Source: Bacteroidales bacterium
Lineage (GTDB): Bacteria > Bacteroidota > Bacteroidia > Bacteroidales > UBA7960
Reading direction: 5' to 3'
DNA length: 40,717 bases
Assembly (NCBI GenBank): GCA_003557765.1
Contig: PWNO01000278.1
Span: 1 to 40,717 of the forward strand
Below are positions 8,823-16,639 of the stretch, in pieces. Numbering within the stretch: the first letter of the stretch is position 1; each line of letters starts with the position of its first letter. The notes beneath the pieces were generated by a model. It was given only the letters and a program-made list of their open reading frames with translations, did no database searches and was not told where the DNA came from. The position numbers and the translations under genes were made by a program.

Positions 8823-8878
8823 AAACAGCCGGTTGCAAGCAAATCAGCTTTTTTGCAGCCCGGCTGTTTGCAGTTTTT
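8823..8878 (+). terminator. Long-stem terminator between the T9SS protein and the TonB receptor
   Basis: AAACAGCCGG (8823-8832) pairs with CCGGCTGTTT (8860-8869), and the pairing continues inward with TTGCAA/TTGCAG after a single bulged base, giving about 16 bp. A T-run follows at 8874-8878. The arrangement implies that the receptor/lipoprotein pair downstream has its own transcript. Confidence 0.75.
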
Positions 8879-8930
8879 CCTTATGCTTTTTTGACAAAAG
8901 TAATTCATCATTAATTAAAGGTTATTCCTT

Positions 8931-11507
8931 ATGAACAAATCGAAACTTTTTATCAATTTTTGTCTGGCAGCTTTTTTTATCATGCTGTCGGGACTTCAGC
9001 TATATGGCGCTGTACTCTCTGGCCTTGTGGTTGATGAAGATGGTAACCGGCTTCCGGCTGCCCTGGTTGAGCTTGTCAACGTGGAGACAGACAGAACATA
9101 TGGTACCACCACCAATATCGATGGTGAATTTGAAATCACTGTAGAGGCCGGTACTTATTCTATGAAGATATCCTATATGGGTTACGAAGAAAAGACACTT
9201 ACGGTGGATGCAACTACCGACAGGGATCTGGGCAGGCTGGTCTTAAGGCCCACAGCCATAGGTTTGCAGGAAGTGATGGTGGTCTCCTCCTTTGCGCGTG
9301 ACCGCCAGACTCCGGTGGCCATCTCCAATATTTCGGCTGAGGCGATCACTGAAAGACTGGGGACGCAGGAATTCCCGCAGCTTTTGCAGTCTACACCCAG
9401 TGTCTATGCCACACGAGATGGCGGTGGCTTCGGTGACGGCAGAATCAATATGCGTGGATTTGACTCCAACAATATTGGCGTGCTCATCAATGGTGTGCCG
9501 GTGAACGACATGGAGAATGGCCGCGTATACTGGTCGAACTGGGCCGGGCTTTCTGACGTGACGGAAACAATGCAGGTGCAGCGCGGTCTTGGCGCCTCAA
9601 GGCTGGCCATCAGCTCTGTGGGCGGTACGATCAACATCATTACTCAAAGCACAGATGCCAACAGAGGAGGAACGCTTCTTTACGGCATTGGCCATGATGG
9701 TTACCGCCAGGAATCGGTCACCCTTTCCACAGGGATGATGGACAACGGTTGGGCAGTAACGGCCCTCGGTGGCAGACGCACCGGTGAAGGCTTTGTAGAG
9801 GGTCTGGACTTTGAAGGCTGGTCTTATTTTCTAAACGTGTCCAAGAGGGTAAACAGGAACCATACCCTTTCGTTAACTGCCTTCGGAGCACCCCAGTGGC
9901 ACAACCAGCGGTGGCCAAGGATGCGCATACAAACATACCGCGACCACCCGGATGGCATTCGCTACAATCCCTCCCTGGGTTTGATGAATGGTGAAAAGAT
10001 CAGCGCATCATTTAACCAGTATCATAAGCCACAGATCTCATTGAACCACTACTGGTCCATCGATAATCAAACCACCCTGTCCACCGCAGCATATGTCTCC
10101 ATATCTTCCGGTGGTGGCCGCAGGATTGTGGGTGAGCGCAATGACTGGCTTCAATACAACCGCGATACCGGCCTTCCAACAGAAGCCACTAAGCTTACCC
10201 CTAATGGCTTATTGGATTTTGACGCGGTGATGGCCGAAAATGCCCTTTCCGAAACAGGGTCTAAAGCCATTATGGCCATGGCCGTCAACAGCCACGACTG
10301 GTATGGCGTGCTTTCCACACTGCAACATGAATATGATGACTACCTCACCTTCACAGGTGGAGCCGACCTACGCTATTACAGAGGTTATCATTACCAGGAA
10401 ATTACAGACCTACTTGGGGGCAGCCATTTTGAAGACTTTAGTGATGTGAACCAGGATCGTTCCGTAAGACTTAAAGAGGGAGACAAAATAACCTATCACG
10501 ACCTTGGAGAAGTCATGTGGGGAGGCCTTTTTGCTCAGGCCGAATACACAACAGACGACTACTCTGCTTTCCTGTCGACAACAGGATCCCTGACCAATTA
10601 TCGGCGCACCGATTACTTTGATTATGCTGATGATGATCCTATGCAGCAGACGGACTGGGTAGACTTTTTTGCCTGGAGCCTGAAAGGCGGGGCAAACTAT
10701 AACCTGACAGAGAATCATAATGTCTTTGCCAATGCAGGTTATTTCACACGTGCACCTTTCTTCCGGTGGGCCTTTGTTGGTCATACCAACATAGTAAATG
10801 AAGATGTCAGGCACGAAAGGGTATTTTCTTCAGAAGTTGGATATGGCCTGCGAACCTCGCTTGCCGCTGCCAATGTCTTCATTTACCGCACAGAGTGGCT
10901 GGACAGGGCACTGGTCAGAAACCTCGGGCAGGGCGTAATTGCCAACATCACCGGGTTGAATGCATTACACCAGGGCATTGAAATGGATGCCACCCTGCGC
11001 CCGACAGAAAAACTTGAAGTACGCGCAATGTTCTCGTATGGCGACTGGCAATGGCAGGACGATCTAACAGCCGAAATCTATGACGATCAGCAGGTGTTTA
11101 TAGACAGTATCGAAGTTTACGCAGGTGGCCTGAGGGTTGGTAATAGTGCACAAACGACAGCCGCGCTGGGCGTAAGCTATGAAATTCTCGAAAATCTGCG
11201 GATTGGATTCGACGCCAACCACTTCGATCGTCTCTTTGCGGATTTTAATGTGGAAGACCGAGGTGACTTTGAAACAAGAGGAACCGATTCCTGGCAAATG
11301 CCATCCTACCAGCTGGTCGACCTGAATATGAGGTATCGCTTTGAAATTGCCGGCCTGAATGCTACCCTTATTGCCAACATTAATAATTTGTTTGATACGG
11401 AAGCGATCCGAGATGCTACCGACGGCCGCTCTTTCAATTATGACACCGCCCTGGTCTACTATGGCTGGGGTCGATCGTGGACCACAACCCTAAGGATCAG
11501 ATTTTAA
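8931..11507 (+). CDS. TonB-dependent receptor with carboxypeptidase-like N-terminal domain
   Basis: This 858-residue outer-membrane receptor has a signal peptide (about 1-26), a carboxypeptidase-regulatory-like domain (about 27-110, with TTNIDGEFEI and YMGYEEKTLTV), a plug domain (about 112-235, with VMVVSS, INMRGFDSNNIGVLINGVPV and VGGTINIIT) and a 22-strand barrel ending in the terminal aromatic signal TLRIRF. It imports an unknown ligand using TonB energy. It is about 150-200 residues shorter than SusC-type receptors and is followed by a repeat lipoprotein rather than a SusD homologue, so it is not a classical polysaccharide-utilisation pair. The substrate cannot be read from the sequence. 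Confidence 0.92.
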   Translation: MNKSKLFINFCLAAFFIMLSGLQLYGAVLSGLVVDEDGNRLPAALVELVNVETDRTYGTTTNIDGEFEITVEAGTYSMKISYMGYEEKTLTVDATTDRDLGRLVLRPTAIGLQEVMVVSSFARDRQTPVAISNISAEAITERLGTQEFPQLLQSTPSVYATRDGGGFGDGRINMRGFDSNNIGVLINGVPVNDMENGRVYWSNWAGLSDVTETMQVQRGLGASRLAISSVGGTINIITQSTDANRGGTLLYGIGHDGYRQESVTLSTGMMDNGWAVTALGGRRTGEGFVEGLDFEGWSYFLNVSKRVNRNHTLSLTAFGAPQWHNQRWPRMRIQTYRDHPDGIRYNPSLGLMNGEKISASFNQYHKPQISLNHYWSIDNQTTLSTAAYVSISSGGGRRIVGERNDWLQYNRDTGLPTEATKLTPNGLLDFDAVMAENALSETGSKAIMAMAVNSHDWYGVLSTLQHEYDDYLTFTGGADLRYYRGYHYQEITDLLGGSHFEDFSDVNQDRSVRLKEGDKITYHDLGEVMWGGLFAQAEYTTDDYSAFLSTTGSLTNYRRTDYFDYADDDPMQQTDWVDFFAWSLKGGANYNLTENHNVFANAGYFTRAPFFRWAFVGHTNIVNEDVRHERVFSSEVGYGLRTSLAAANVFIYRTEWLDRALVRNLGQGVIANITGLNALHQGIEMDATLRPTEKLEVRAMFSYGDWQWQDDLTAEIYDDQQVFIDSIEVYAGGLRVGNSAQTTAALGVSYEILENLRIGFDANHFDRLFADFNVEDRGDFETRGTDSWQMPSYQLVDLNMRYRFEIAGLNATLIANINNLFDTEAIRDATDGRSFNYDTALVYYGWGRSWTTTLRIRF

Positions 11508-11518
11508 CAGGCTGATTT

Positions 11519-12883
11519 ATGAACTTTAAGCAATATGATATGATGAACAATGTAAACAAAATAAGCCTTCTGCTTGCCTTGTCCGCGGCTTTCCTGTTCC
11601 AGGCATGCGACCCCAATGAAGACCTTTATAAAAATATGGACGCGGACCTACCACCCCATAGCGAAAATATCGAATACACCCTGACGGCAACAGATTACAG
11701 CCGAATTGGTGGGGTTGTTGCAGACTACCACGCCTTTAACGATACCCTTCCGGCCATGGACCATGTGCCCGGTATCCTGGCTAACCGCTATGTAACCCTG
11801 AGTTATGGCAGTGCTGCCAATGTGACTTTCAATCACCTGATGTTACATCCGGATTGGCTGGATGCCGGATTTGGTTATGAGCTTACCAGTCAGGACTATG
11901 CCTTTCTAGGGATTCCGGCCGGTTACTTTACTCCGGATATACCAGCTTACCAGTATGTGCCTGATTTCCTTGACAGAAATTATCCCGATGCTGAAGATGG
12001 AGACCAGATGCAGATCATTTATGCCTATGAACTTGAAGGCAATGTGGTCACCAATGAGGACACTTATGAACTAACCGAAGGTTTATGGACCCTTGTCGAA
12101 ACCCGGGAAAATGTGCCATACGTTGGATATGAAATGGTCTCAGAAGACTACGACCTGTTTGGTGGCAGTGTGGCTTCATTCAATAATTTCTCAGAAGATG
12201 ATCCACCCGGGGTGTTGATTCCTGTTTTTCTGAGGAACAAGTTCCCTATGGCGCTCCCAAATGCTGAAAAAGTGATCAAATATCGATACTTTGATGGCAG
12301 TCAGACGGTGGATAAGATCGACAAGTTTATTTTTGATGGCCTTGTTTGGGAAATGGTACCTTATATCCAAGAAAGAACGGAGCAATACATTTTCGGCGAT
12401 GCCGGTTGGGCATTTGATCCGACAGTGATCTTTACCCTGTCACGTACAGATTATCAGTATATTGTGGACATTGACCCCATAGGAAATCAGGAGTTTCAAT
12501 ACGATGATTTTGCCTACTACTATGGCGCCAGTGTCTTCTATCAGAATTTTGACATCCGCATCATTGGAAGACGGCTGGATAAACTGGCAAGCGGTGAATA
12601 TTCCGATCCGGCACTGGGCGAGATATTCGAAAACGAAGGGGCAGATGCCGTGATGGATGAAATGATCAGACGAATCAAAGAGGAAGGGATCATCAAACTC
12701 TTGCAATATAAATATCCAGATGCAGAACCACAGTTAGGTGGCCTGGATGTGCATTATTTTGTTCGATTTGAGACCTTCGCCGACAACTGGGTGCGACGAT
12801 TCCCAGAAGCAGAATATATTGTCACAGAAGCCGGTGATCCACCACAGTTTGAATTGGTTAACTTTATTGAAACCATAGAATAA
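11519..12883 (+). CDS. Lipoprotein with tandem ~90-residue repeats, partner of the TonB receptor
   Basis: The start (ATG 11519) is 11 bp after the receptor stop, so the two are almost certainly co-transcribed. ATGs at 11540 and 11543 would give a more normal signal-peptide n-region. A hydrophobic core ISLLLALSAAFLFQAC ends at Cys30, a relaxed Bacteroidota lipobox. At least three repeats begin with a YxLTxxDY motif (YTLTATDYSRIGG, YELTSQDYAFLG, YEMVSEDYDLFGG). Each continues to a VPxFLxxxYP-type segment and a beta strand IxYxY; a fourth, divergent copy starts FTLSRTDYQYI. I recall similar YxLTxxDYxxIG modules in DUF5017/DUF5689-type Bacteroidota proteins, but no function is established. It is probably a surface lipoprotein that captures the receptor's ligand. 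Confidence 0.8.
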   Translation: MNFKQYDMMNNVNKISLLLALSAAFLFQACDPNEDLYKNMDADLPPHSENIEYTLTATDYSRIGGVVADYHAFNDTLPAMDHVPGILANRYVTLSYGSAANVTFNHLMLHPDWLDAGFGYELTSQDYAFLGIPAGYFTPDIPAYQYVPDFLDRNYPDAEDGDQMQIIYAYELEGNVVTNEDTYELTEGLWTLVETRENVPYVGYEMVSEDYDLFGGSVASFNNFSEDDPPGVLIPVFLRNKFPMALPNAEKVIKYRYFDGSQTVDKIDKFIFDGLVWEMVPYIQERTEQYIFGDAGWAFDPTVIFTLSRTDYQYIVDIDPIGNQEFQYDDFAYYYGASVFYQNFDIRIIGRRLDKLASGEYSDPALGEIFENEGADAVMDEMIRRIKEEGIIKLLQYKYPDAEPQLGGLDVHYFVRFETFADNWVRRFPEAEYIVTEAGDPPQFELVNFIETIE

Positions 12884-12907
12884 CCTGTTTGCCAATTACC
12901 CCGTTAT

Positions 12908-12946
12908 GCAGGAGGAGTTTCCATTTTGGATCTCCTCCTGTTGTAT
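12908..12946 (+). terminator. Probable terminator after the receptor operon
   Basis: CAGGAGGAG (12909-12917) pairs with CTCCTCCTG (12932-12940), a perfect 9-bp stem with a 14-nt loop that can pair further (TCCA with TGGA). The T-rich stretch after it is interrupted, so termination may be partial. Confidence 0.6.
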
Positions 12947-13021
12947 TTGCATCACTGTCAAAAGCAGTGAACCAATGATTCATCTAATTTGTTATTTTTG
13001 CAATTTTGTTCTTCTAATGGC

Positions 13022-13050
13022 CAGACATTTTGACGATTCGACATTTTGAC
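13022..13050 (+). repeat. 8-nt-period array (family A, copy 1)
   Basis: GAC triplets occur at 13024, 13032, 13040 and 13048, exactly 8 nt apart, separated by T-rich pentamers. The array lies in the 360-bp spacer before gcvT, with its T-rich strand in the gcvT sense direction, about 195 bp from the start. The rest of this spacer holds the heptamer array at 13151-13190 and no recognisable gene. Confidence 0.8.
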
Positions 13051-13150
13051 AATATTTTACATATGAAACGACCATGTCAGGCTTCTTGACACTCTGGAGG
13101 ATGATTACTCTCTCGGGGGCGTTCAGACTAAGTAGGCTATTAGCTATTGG

Positions 13151-13190
13151 TTATTGGCAAGAAAGCCAAAAGCCAAGAGCCAATAACAGT
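13151..13190 (-). repeat. 7-nt-period array (family B, copy 1)
   Basis: GCCAAAA, GCCAAGA and GCCAATA follow each other in phase (13165, 13172, 13179). The block is also an inverted repeat: TTATTGGC at 13151-13158 pairs with GCCAATAA at 13179-13186. The same heptamers recur at 33991-34017 and 34147-34172. Confidence 0.8.
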
Positions 13191-13243
13191 CCTGTTGAAA
13201 ACATAAACGTCAGGTAACCAATAATTTGAAAAAATATTAACAC

Positions 13244-14341
13244 ATGAAAACCACTGTATTTAGGGAAAAACACGAGGAGATGGGTGCCAAGATGGTGCCG
13301 TTTGCAGGTTTTTTGATGCCGGTGCAGTTTGAAGGCGTGAACGTGGAACATGAAACTGTACGCAATGCCTTGGGAGTATTTGATGTATCACACATGGGCG
13401 AGATTTGGGTGGAAGGACCCAACGCATTCGATCTGGTGCAATGGGTTAGTTCCAATGACGCAGCTGCATTGACCGATGGAAAGGTTCAATACACCTGTTT
13501 TCCGAATGATCAGGGCGGCATAATGGATGACTTTCTGATATACCGTTTTAATGCGGAAAAATACCTGTTGGTGGTAAATGCTGCCAACATTGAGAAAGAC
13601 TGGGAATGGCTCAACAGGCAAAATAAAATGATTGGAGCGAGCCTCTGCAACGCTTCAGATGACATTGCCCAGCTTGCGGTTCAGGGCCCACTTGCCATGA
13701 AAGCCATGCAGAAACTAACTGATGAAAATGTGGAAGAGATGCCTTTCTTTACCTTTAAGGTGATGCGGTTTGCCGGCGTGGATGAGGTCATCTTCTCCAA
13801 TACGGGATATACCGGCTCAGGTGGTTGTGAGATCTATTTCTATAAAAAAGATGGCATGAAAATCTATGATGCCGTGCTGAAGGCAGGCAAGGAATATGGC
13901 ATCAAACCCATTGGCCTGGCTGCGCGCGACACCCTGCGGCTTGAAGCCGGCCTGTTGCTCTATGGCAATGACATCGATGAGACAACCTCTCCCATCGAAG
14001 CCGGCTTAGGATGGGCCACCAAGTTCACGGATAAAAAGGACTTTGTGAACCGGGAAGAACTCCTGAAACAAAAAACCGAAGGGACCAGCCGTCGCCTGGC
14101 TGGCTTTGAACTACTTGAAAAAGGCATTCCCCGTAAGGGATATCCGATCAAAGATGCTGAGGGCAGTACCATAGGCGAGGTAACATCTGGCACAATGTCA
14201 CCCACGTTGAAAAAGCCCATCGGCATGGGTTATATCAAGAAACCCTTCAACAAGGCAGATACGGAAGTTTACATTGAAGTACGCAAAAAGCTGCTGAAAG
14301 CAAAAGTGGTGAAACTGCCATTTTATAAAAAAGTTAAATAG
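13244..14341 (+). CDS. gcvT: Aminomethyltransferase GcvT (glycine cleavage T protein)
   Basis: GcvT transfers the methylene group from the aminomethyl-lipoyl H protein to tetrahydrofolate and releases ammonia during glycine cleavage. The 365-residue length is standard. Visible marks are DVSHMGEI (47-54), the [11 protein letters not shown] segment in the folate-binding domain, the [12 protein letters not shown] block and a C-terminal GCV_T_C barrel with the [17 protein letters not shown] signature. The start is ATG at 13244. gcvH and gcvP are not adjacent. I looked for a glycine riboswitch upstream and did not find a convincing one. Confidence 0.96.
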   Translation: MKTTVFREKHEEMGAKMVPFAGFLMPVQFEGVNVEHETVRNALGVFDVSHMGEIWVEGPNAFDLVQWVSSNDAAALTDGKVQYTCFPNDQGGIMDDFLIYRFNAEKYLLVVNAANIEKDWEWLNRQNKMIGASLCNASDDIAQLAVQGPLAMKAMQKLTDENVEEMPFFTFKVMRFAGVDEVIFSNTGYTGSGGCEIYFYKKDGMKIYDAVLKAGKEYGIKPIGLAARDTLRLEAGLLLYGNDIDETTSPIEAGLGWATKFTDKKDFVNREELLKQKTEGTSRRLAGFELLEKGIPRKGYPIKDAEGSTIGEVTSGTMSPTLKKPIGMGYIKKPFNKADTEVYIEVRKKLLKAKVVKLPFYKKVK

Positions 14342-14342
14342 A

Positions 14343-14366
14343 CTAAGGTTAAGGCTAAGACTGAGC
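14343..14366 (+). repeat. 6-nt-period array (family C, AAGGYT)
   Basis: Consecutive hexamers AAGGTT, AAGGCT and AAGACT start two bases after the gcvT stop. Related hexamers occur at 15325-15338 (opposite strand) and 18605-18618. Confidence 0.65.
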
Positions 14367-14400
14367 AACAGCGAAGTCCCGAAAGCAAAGCGATGCGGGA
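14367..14400 (+). repeat. 14-nt-period repeat (family D, copy 1)
   Basis: CAGCGAAGTCCCGA is followed in phase by AAGCAAAGCGATGC. The 17-mer at 14378-14394 differs by one base from 26100-26116. A further element, TGCGGTGATGAAGT at 14433-14446, recurs with one mismatch at 18590-18603. Confidence 0.7.
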
Positions 14401-14460
14401 TTAAGGCTAAGCGGTAGTCGCAGCGCCTGAAATGCGGTGATGAAGTGTTGCGCAGGGACA

Positions 14461-14491
14461 TGTTGACTTTTAGACATTTCGACCTTTAGAC
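14461..14491 (+). repeat. 8-nt-period array (family A, copy 2)
   Basis: GAC triplets at 14465, 14473, 14481 and 14489 are exactly 8 nt apart. The array ends about 10 nt before the comB ATG at 14502, so it must form most of the leader or overlap the promoter. Confidence 0.85.
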
Positions 14492-14501
14492 TTTGTTGCT
14501 T

Positions 14502-15248
14502 ATGTATAATGAATCCGGAGATTTCAGCGTAAGCGTATGCTATTCTCCCCTCTCGTGGCATTTGTTTGCACCTCAAGAGGCTGTGGTTATCGTGGCCGAT
14601 GTGTTTCGGGCCACCACGGCAATGTGTAGTGCATTTGACAACCAGGTCAGGGCGATCATTCCGCTTCAGACCATCGCCGAAAGTGAGGATTACAAAGCCC
14701 GTGGATACATTTGTGCCGGTGAACGGGACGGAAAGACACTCGATTGTGCAGATTTTGGCAACTCCCCTTTCAATTTCATGGATTCCAGATTGCGTGGAAA
14801 GATTTTGACTATGAACACCACCAACGGCACCCGGGCCATCAGGATGGCAGCAGCAGGTAATAACCTGGTACTGATCGGTGCCTTTACAAACCTTTCGGCC
14901 GTATGTGCCCATGCGGTAGCTGTCCAAAAGGATATTGTTATTCTCTGTGCGGGATGGAAAGACCGGTTCAGTATGGAGGACTCCCTCTTTGCCGGAGCTG
15001 CCGTCCAGAAAATCATCGCATCAGGTCAGGGTAAGTTTCATACCACCTGTGATTCAGCCATTGCTGCCGCTGATCTCTGGACGCTGGCCGCTCCTGACCC
15101 CGTGGCTTATATCCAGAAAGCCGCACACAGACATCGCCTGAAAAAACTTGGCTTGGATGAAATCATCGAATACAGCCTTACCCCAGACTCCACTTCCGTC
15201 GTTCCCATCTATCACAATGACCGCTTAGTGAACAAAGACGACATTTAA
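14502..15248 (+). CDS. comB: 2-phosphosulfolactate phosphatase family protein (ComB-like)
   Basis: The 248-residue protein matches the ComB family, Mg2+-dependent phosphatases that convert 2-phosphosulfolactate to sulfolactate in archaeal coenzyme M synthesis. Visible conserved blocks are VVIVADVFRATTA (28-40), CAGERDGK, DFGNSPFNF, MNTTNGTRAI and CAGWKDRFSMEDSLFAGA, which carry the metal and phosphate ligands of the fold. I use the ATG at 14502; the frame can be extended only through TTG codons lying in the octamer array. No other coenzyme M or sulfolactate genes are nearby, so the true substrate in this organism is open. A possible terminator lies at 15291-15322. Confidence 0.85.
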   Translation: MYNESGDFSVSVCYSPLSWHLFAPQEAVVIVADVFRATTAMCSAFDNQVRAIIPLQTIAESEDYKARGYICAGERDGKTLDCADFGNSPFNFMDSRLRGKILTMNTTNGTRAIRMAAAGNNLVLIGAFTNLSAVCAHAVAVQKDIVILCAGWKDRFSMEDSLFAGAAVQKIIASGQGKFHTTCDSAIAAADLWTLAAPDPVAYIQKAAHRHRLKKLGLDEIIEYSLTPDSTSVVPIYHNDRLVNKDDI

Positions 15249-15282
15249 AATTAATTAATCTATAAAATAGATTTTTATATCA

Positions 15283-15290
15283 TAATTTTG
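15283..15290 (+). promoter_or_regulatory. -7-like element (TAATTTTG) abutting a duplicated palindrome
   Basis: TAATTTTG fits TAnnTTTG and ends directly at the first CCATATGG palindrome. If it is active, transcription would begin near 15296, inside the hairpin at 15291-15314. No -33 TTTG is seen at the right distance, so the call is tentative. Confidence 0.3.
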
Positions 15291-15322
15291 CCATATGGAC
15301 ATCATGCCATATGGTTTTTTTT
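15291..15322 (+). terminator. Hairpin of two CCATATGG palindromes plus T8, probable terminator
   Basis: CCATATGG occurs at 15291-15298 and 15307-15314 with an 8-nt spacer and is followed by eight T (15315-15322). Because the octamer is self-complementary, the two copies form an 8-bp stem, giving a good intrinsic terminator for comB. The same arrangement could be a double operator for the gene at 15348. Confidence 0.7.
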
Positions 15323-15324
15323 GT

Positions 15325-15338
15325 CTTAACCTTAACCT
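15325..15338 (-). repeat. 6-nt-period array (family C, antisense copy)
   Basis: CTTAACCTTAACCT is two units of AAGGTT read on the minus strand, placed just after the T-run and 10 bp before the ATG at 15348. Confidence 0.55.
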
Positions 15339-15347
15339 CTCTCCACG

Positions 15348-16331
15348 ATGAAAACATCTGCTTACCCATTCCTTACGTTAATCTTTCTCTTGTTCATACA
15401 GGTTCCCGCAGCCCAACCTTTTGGCTTCCACGCCCATCGAAAAATCAATAGGATGGCCGTTTTTACTTTGCCACAAGAGATGATCGGGCTTTACAAGGCC
15501 CATATCGAATTCATCTCGGAGCGCTCCATTGACCCTGATCGCCGTGCGCACGCAGTGGAGGGAGAAGCACCAAGGCATTACATTGATATCGACCATTTCG
15601 GAGATGATCCTTTTGAGATCATGCCCCGAAAATGGGATGAGGCCGTAATGATGTTTACCGAGGACACCTTGATGCAATACGGCGTGCTTCCCTGGCACAT
15701 ACATGCAATGATGGGCAGGTTGACCCGCGCTTTTCGAAACAATGACATAGATGATATCCTGCTTCAATCGGCGCATATCGGCCATTACATTGCAGATGCC
15801 TGCACACCCTTACATACCACAAAGCATTACAATGGAAGAACACCTGATGAGCGTGGCATTCATGCATTCTGGGAGAGCCGGCTGCCTGAACTCTATGCCC
15901 ATGAGTATGACTATTTCACCGGCAGGGCATCATACATTGCTGATCCGCTTGAGCGGGCATGGGAGCTTGTGGAGATCAGCCATCTTAAGGTGGATACGGT
16001 GTACATGGTATTTGACAGCATAAGGCATCATATGCCGGAAGACATCATGTATGCCCATGAAACGCGTGGTCAGGCCATCAATAGGGTCTATTCCAGGGAT
16101 TTTTCCATGGCATTTCACGATGGGATGGACAATATGGTTGCACGACAAATGCGATTGGCTGTTCGTGCGGTGGGTGATTTTTGGTTTACCGCATGGGTGA
16201 ATGCCGGCCAACCTGAACTCGAACCGCTGCATGGCAGAAGCATCAGTCAGCGATTGCGTACCTTCTTGCGCCAGGAAGAAAAAGCCTGGCAAAAGGCCGA
16301 GACAGGCGCAGCCCGTTATGCCCCCGAATAG
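15348..16331 (+). CDS. Secreted zinc-dependent phospholipase C / S1-P1 nuclease-like protein
   Basis: The 327-residue protein has a signal peptide ending near PAAQPFG (about residue 22-25). The mature part carries the His/Asp pattern of the zinc phospholipase C / P1 nuclease fold: GFHAHRKINRMAV near the mature N-terminus (H28, H30), HYIDIDHFG, WHIHAMMGRL, SAHIGHYIADACTPLHTTKHYNG and HAFWESRLPEL. These fit a trinuclear zinc site. Substrate (phospholipid or nucleic acid) cannot be decided. The residue normally a Trp at the mature N-terminus is replaced by Gly-Phe, so the N-terminal amine ligand may differ. It stands alone after the comB terminator. Confidence 0.75.
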   Translation: MKTSAYPFLTLIFLLFIQVPAAQPFGFHAHRKINRMAVFTLPQEMIGLYKAHIEFISERSIDPDRRAHAVEGEAPRHYIDIDHFGDDPFEIMPRKWDEAVMMFTEDTLMQYGVLPWHIHAMMGRLTRAFRNNDIDDILLQSAHIGHYIADACTPLHTTKHYNGRTPDERGIHAFWESRLPELYAHEYDYFTGRASYIADPLERAWELVEISHLKVDTVYMVFDSIRHHMPEDIMYAHETRGQAINRVYSRDFSMAFHDGMDNMVARQMRLAVRAVGDFWFTAWVNAGQPELEPLHGRSISQRLRTFLRQEEKAWQKAETGAARYAPE

Positions 16332-16410
16332 CTGATACAGAGCTCCCCTATGTCTTTTTATGCATTTATAATTTTACAAAATATAGTTAATCAACGCTTT
16401 GTGGTTTTGG

Positions 16411-16455
16411 TTTCTCGCAGAGGTTCGCTGATGGCTTTGCAGAGGCTCGCAGAGG
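16411..16455 (+). repeat. ~11-nt-period array (family E, TCGCAGAGG)
   Basis: Units TCGCAGAGG, TCGCTGATGG, TTGCAGAGG and TCGCAGAGG start at 16415, 16425, 16437 and 16447. It sits in the 308-bp spacer between the phospholipase-like gene and the debranching enzyme; the only other structure there is the octamer array at 16513-16556. Confidence 0.7.
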
Positions 16456-16512
16456 AAAAACCATGGGTGATATCATCCTCCTGTTTGTCAATTCCCTGGC
16501 ATGGAGGCTTGA

Positions 16513-16556
16513 TTTTGTCCTTTCGTCTTTTCGTCTTTTTGTCATTTTGTTCTTTC
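16513..16556 (+). repeat. 8-nt-period array, GTC variant (family A, copy 3)
   Basis: GTC triplets at 16517, 16525, 16533 and 16541, then GTT at 16549, keep an exact 8-nt phase separated by T-rich pentamers. This is the same period and T-rich pattern as the GAC arrays but with GTC in place of GAC. It lies about 85 bp upstream of the debranching-enzyme ATG, sense oriented. Confidence 0.75.
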
Positions 16557-16639
16557 AACAAAAAAAACCATGTGACCAAAAAAAACCTTATCTTAGATAT
16601 CAATTAAATAATGACATAAGTAGGTTTATATACGGTCTG

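Noticed and set aside
13022..13190. CRISPR-like array before gcvT
   Set aside because: The repeats are 7-8 nt with no unique spacers and no cas genes nearby; they belong to the short-period array families.
13060..13243. Glycine riboswitch before gcvT
   Set aside because: I could not find the paired conserved core of either aptamer; the region is mostly repeat.
16463..16639. N-terminal extension of the debranching enzyme
   Set aside because: It crosses the GTC-type octamer array and yields a hydrophobic segment absent from the family; the start at 16640 begins the conserved N-terminal domain.
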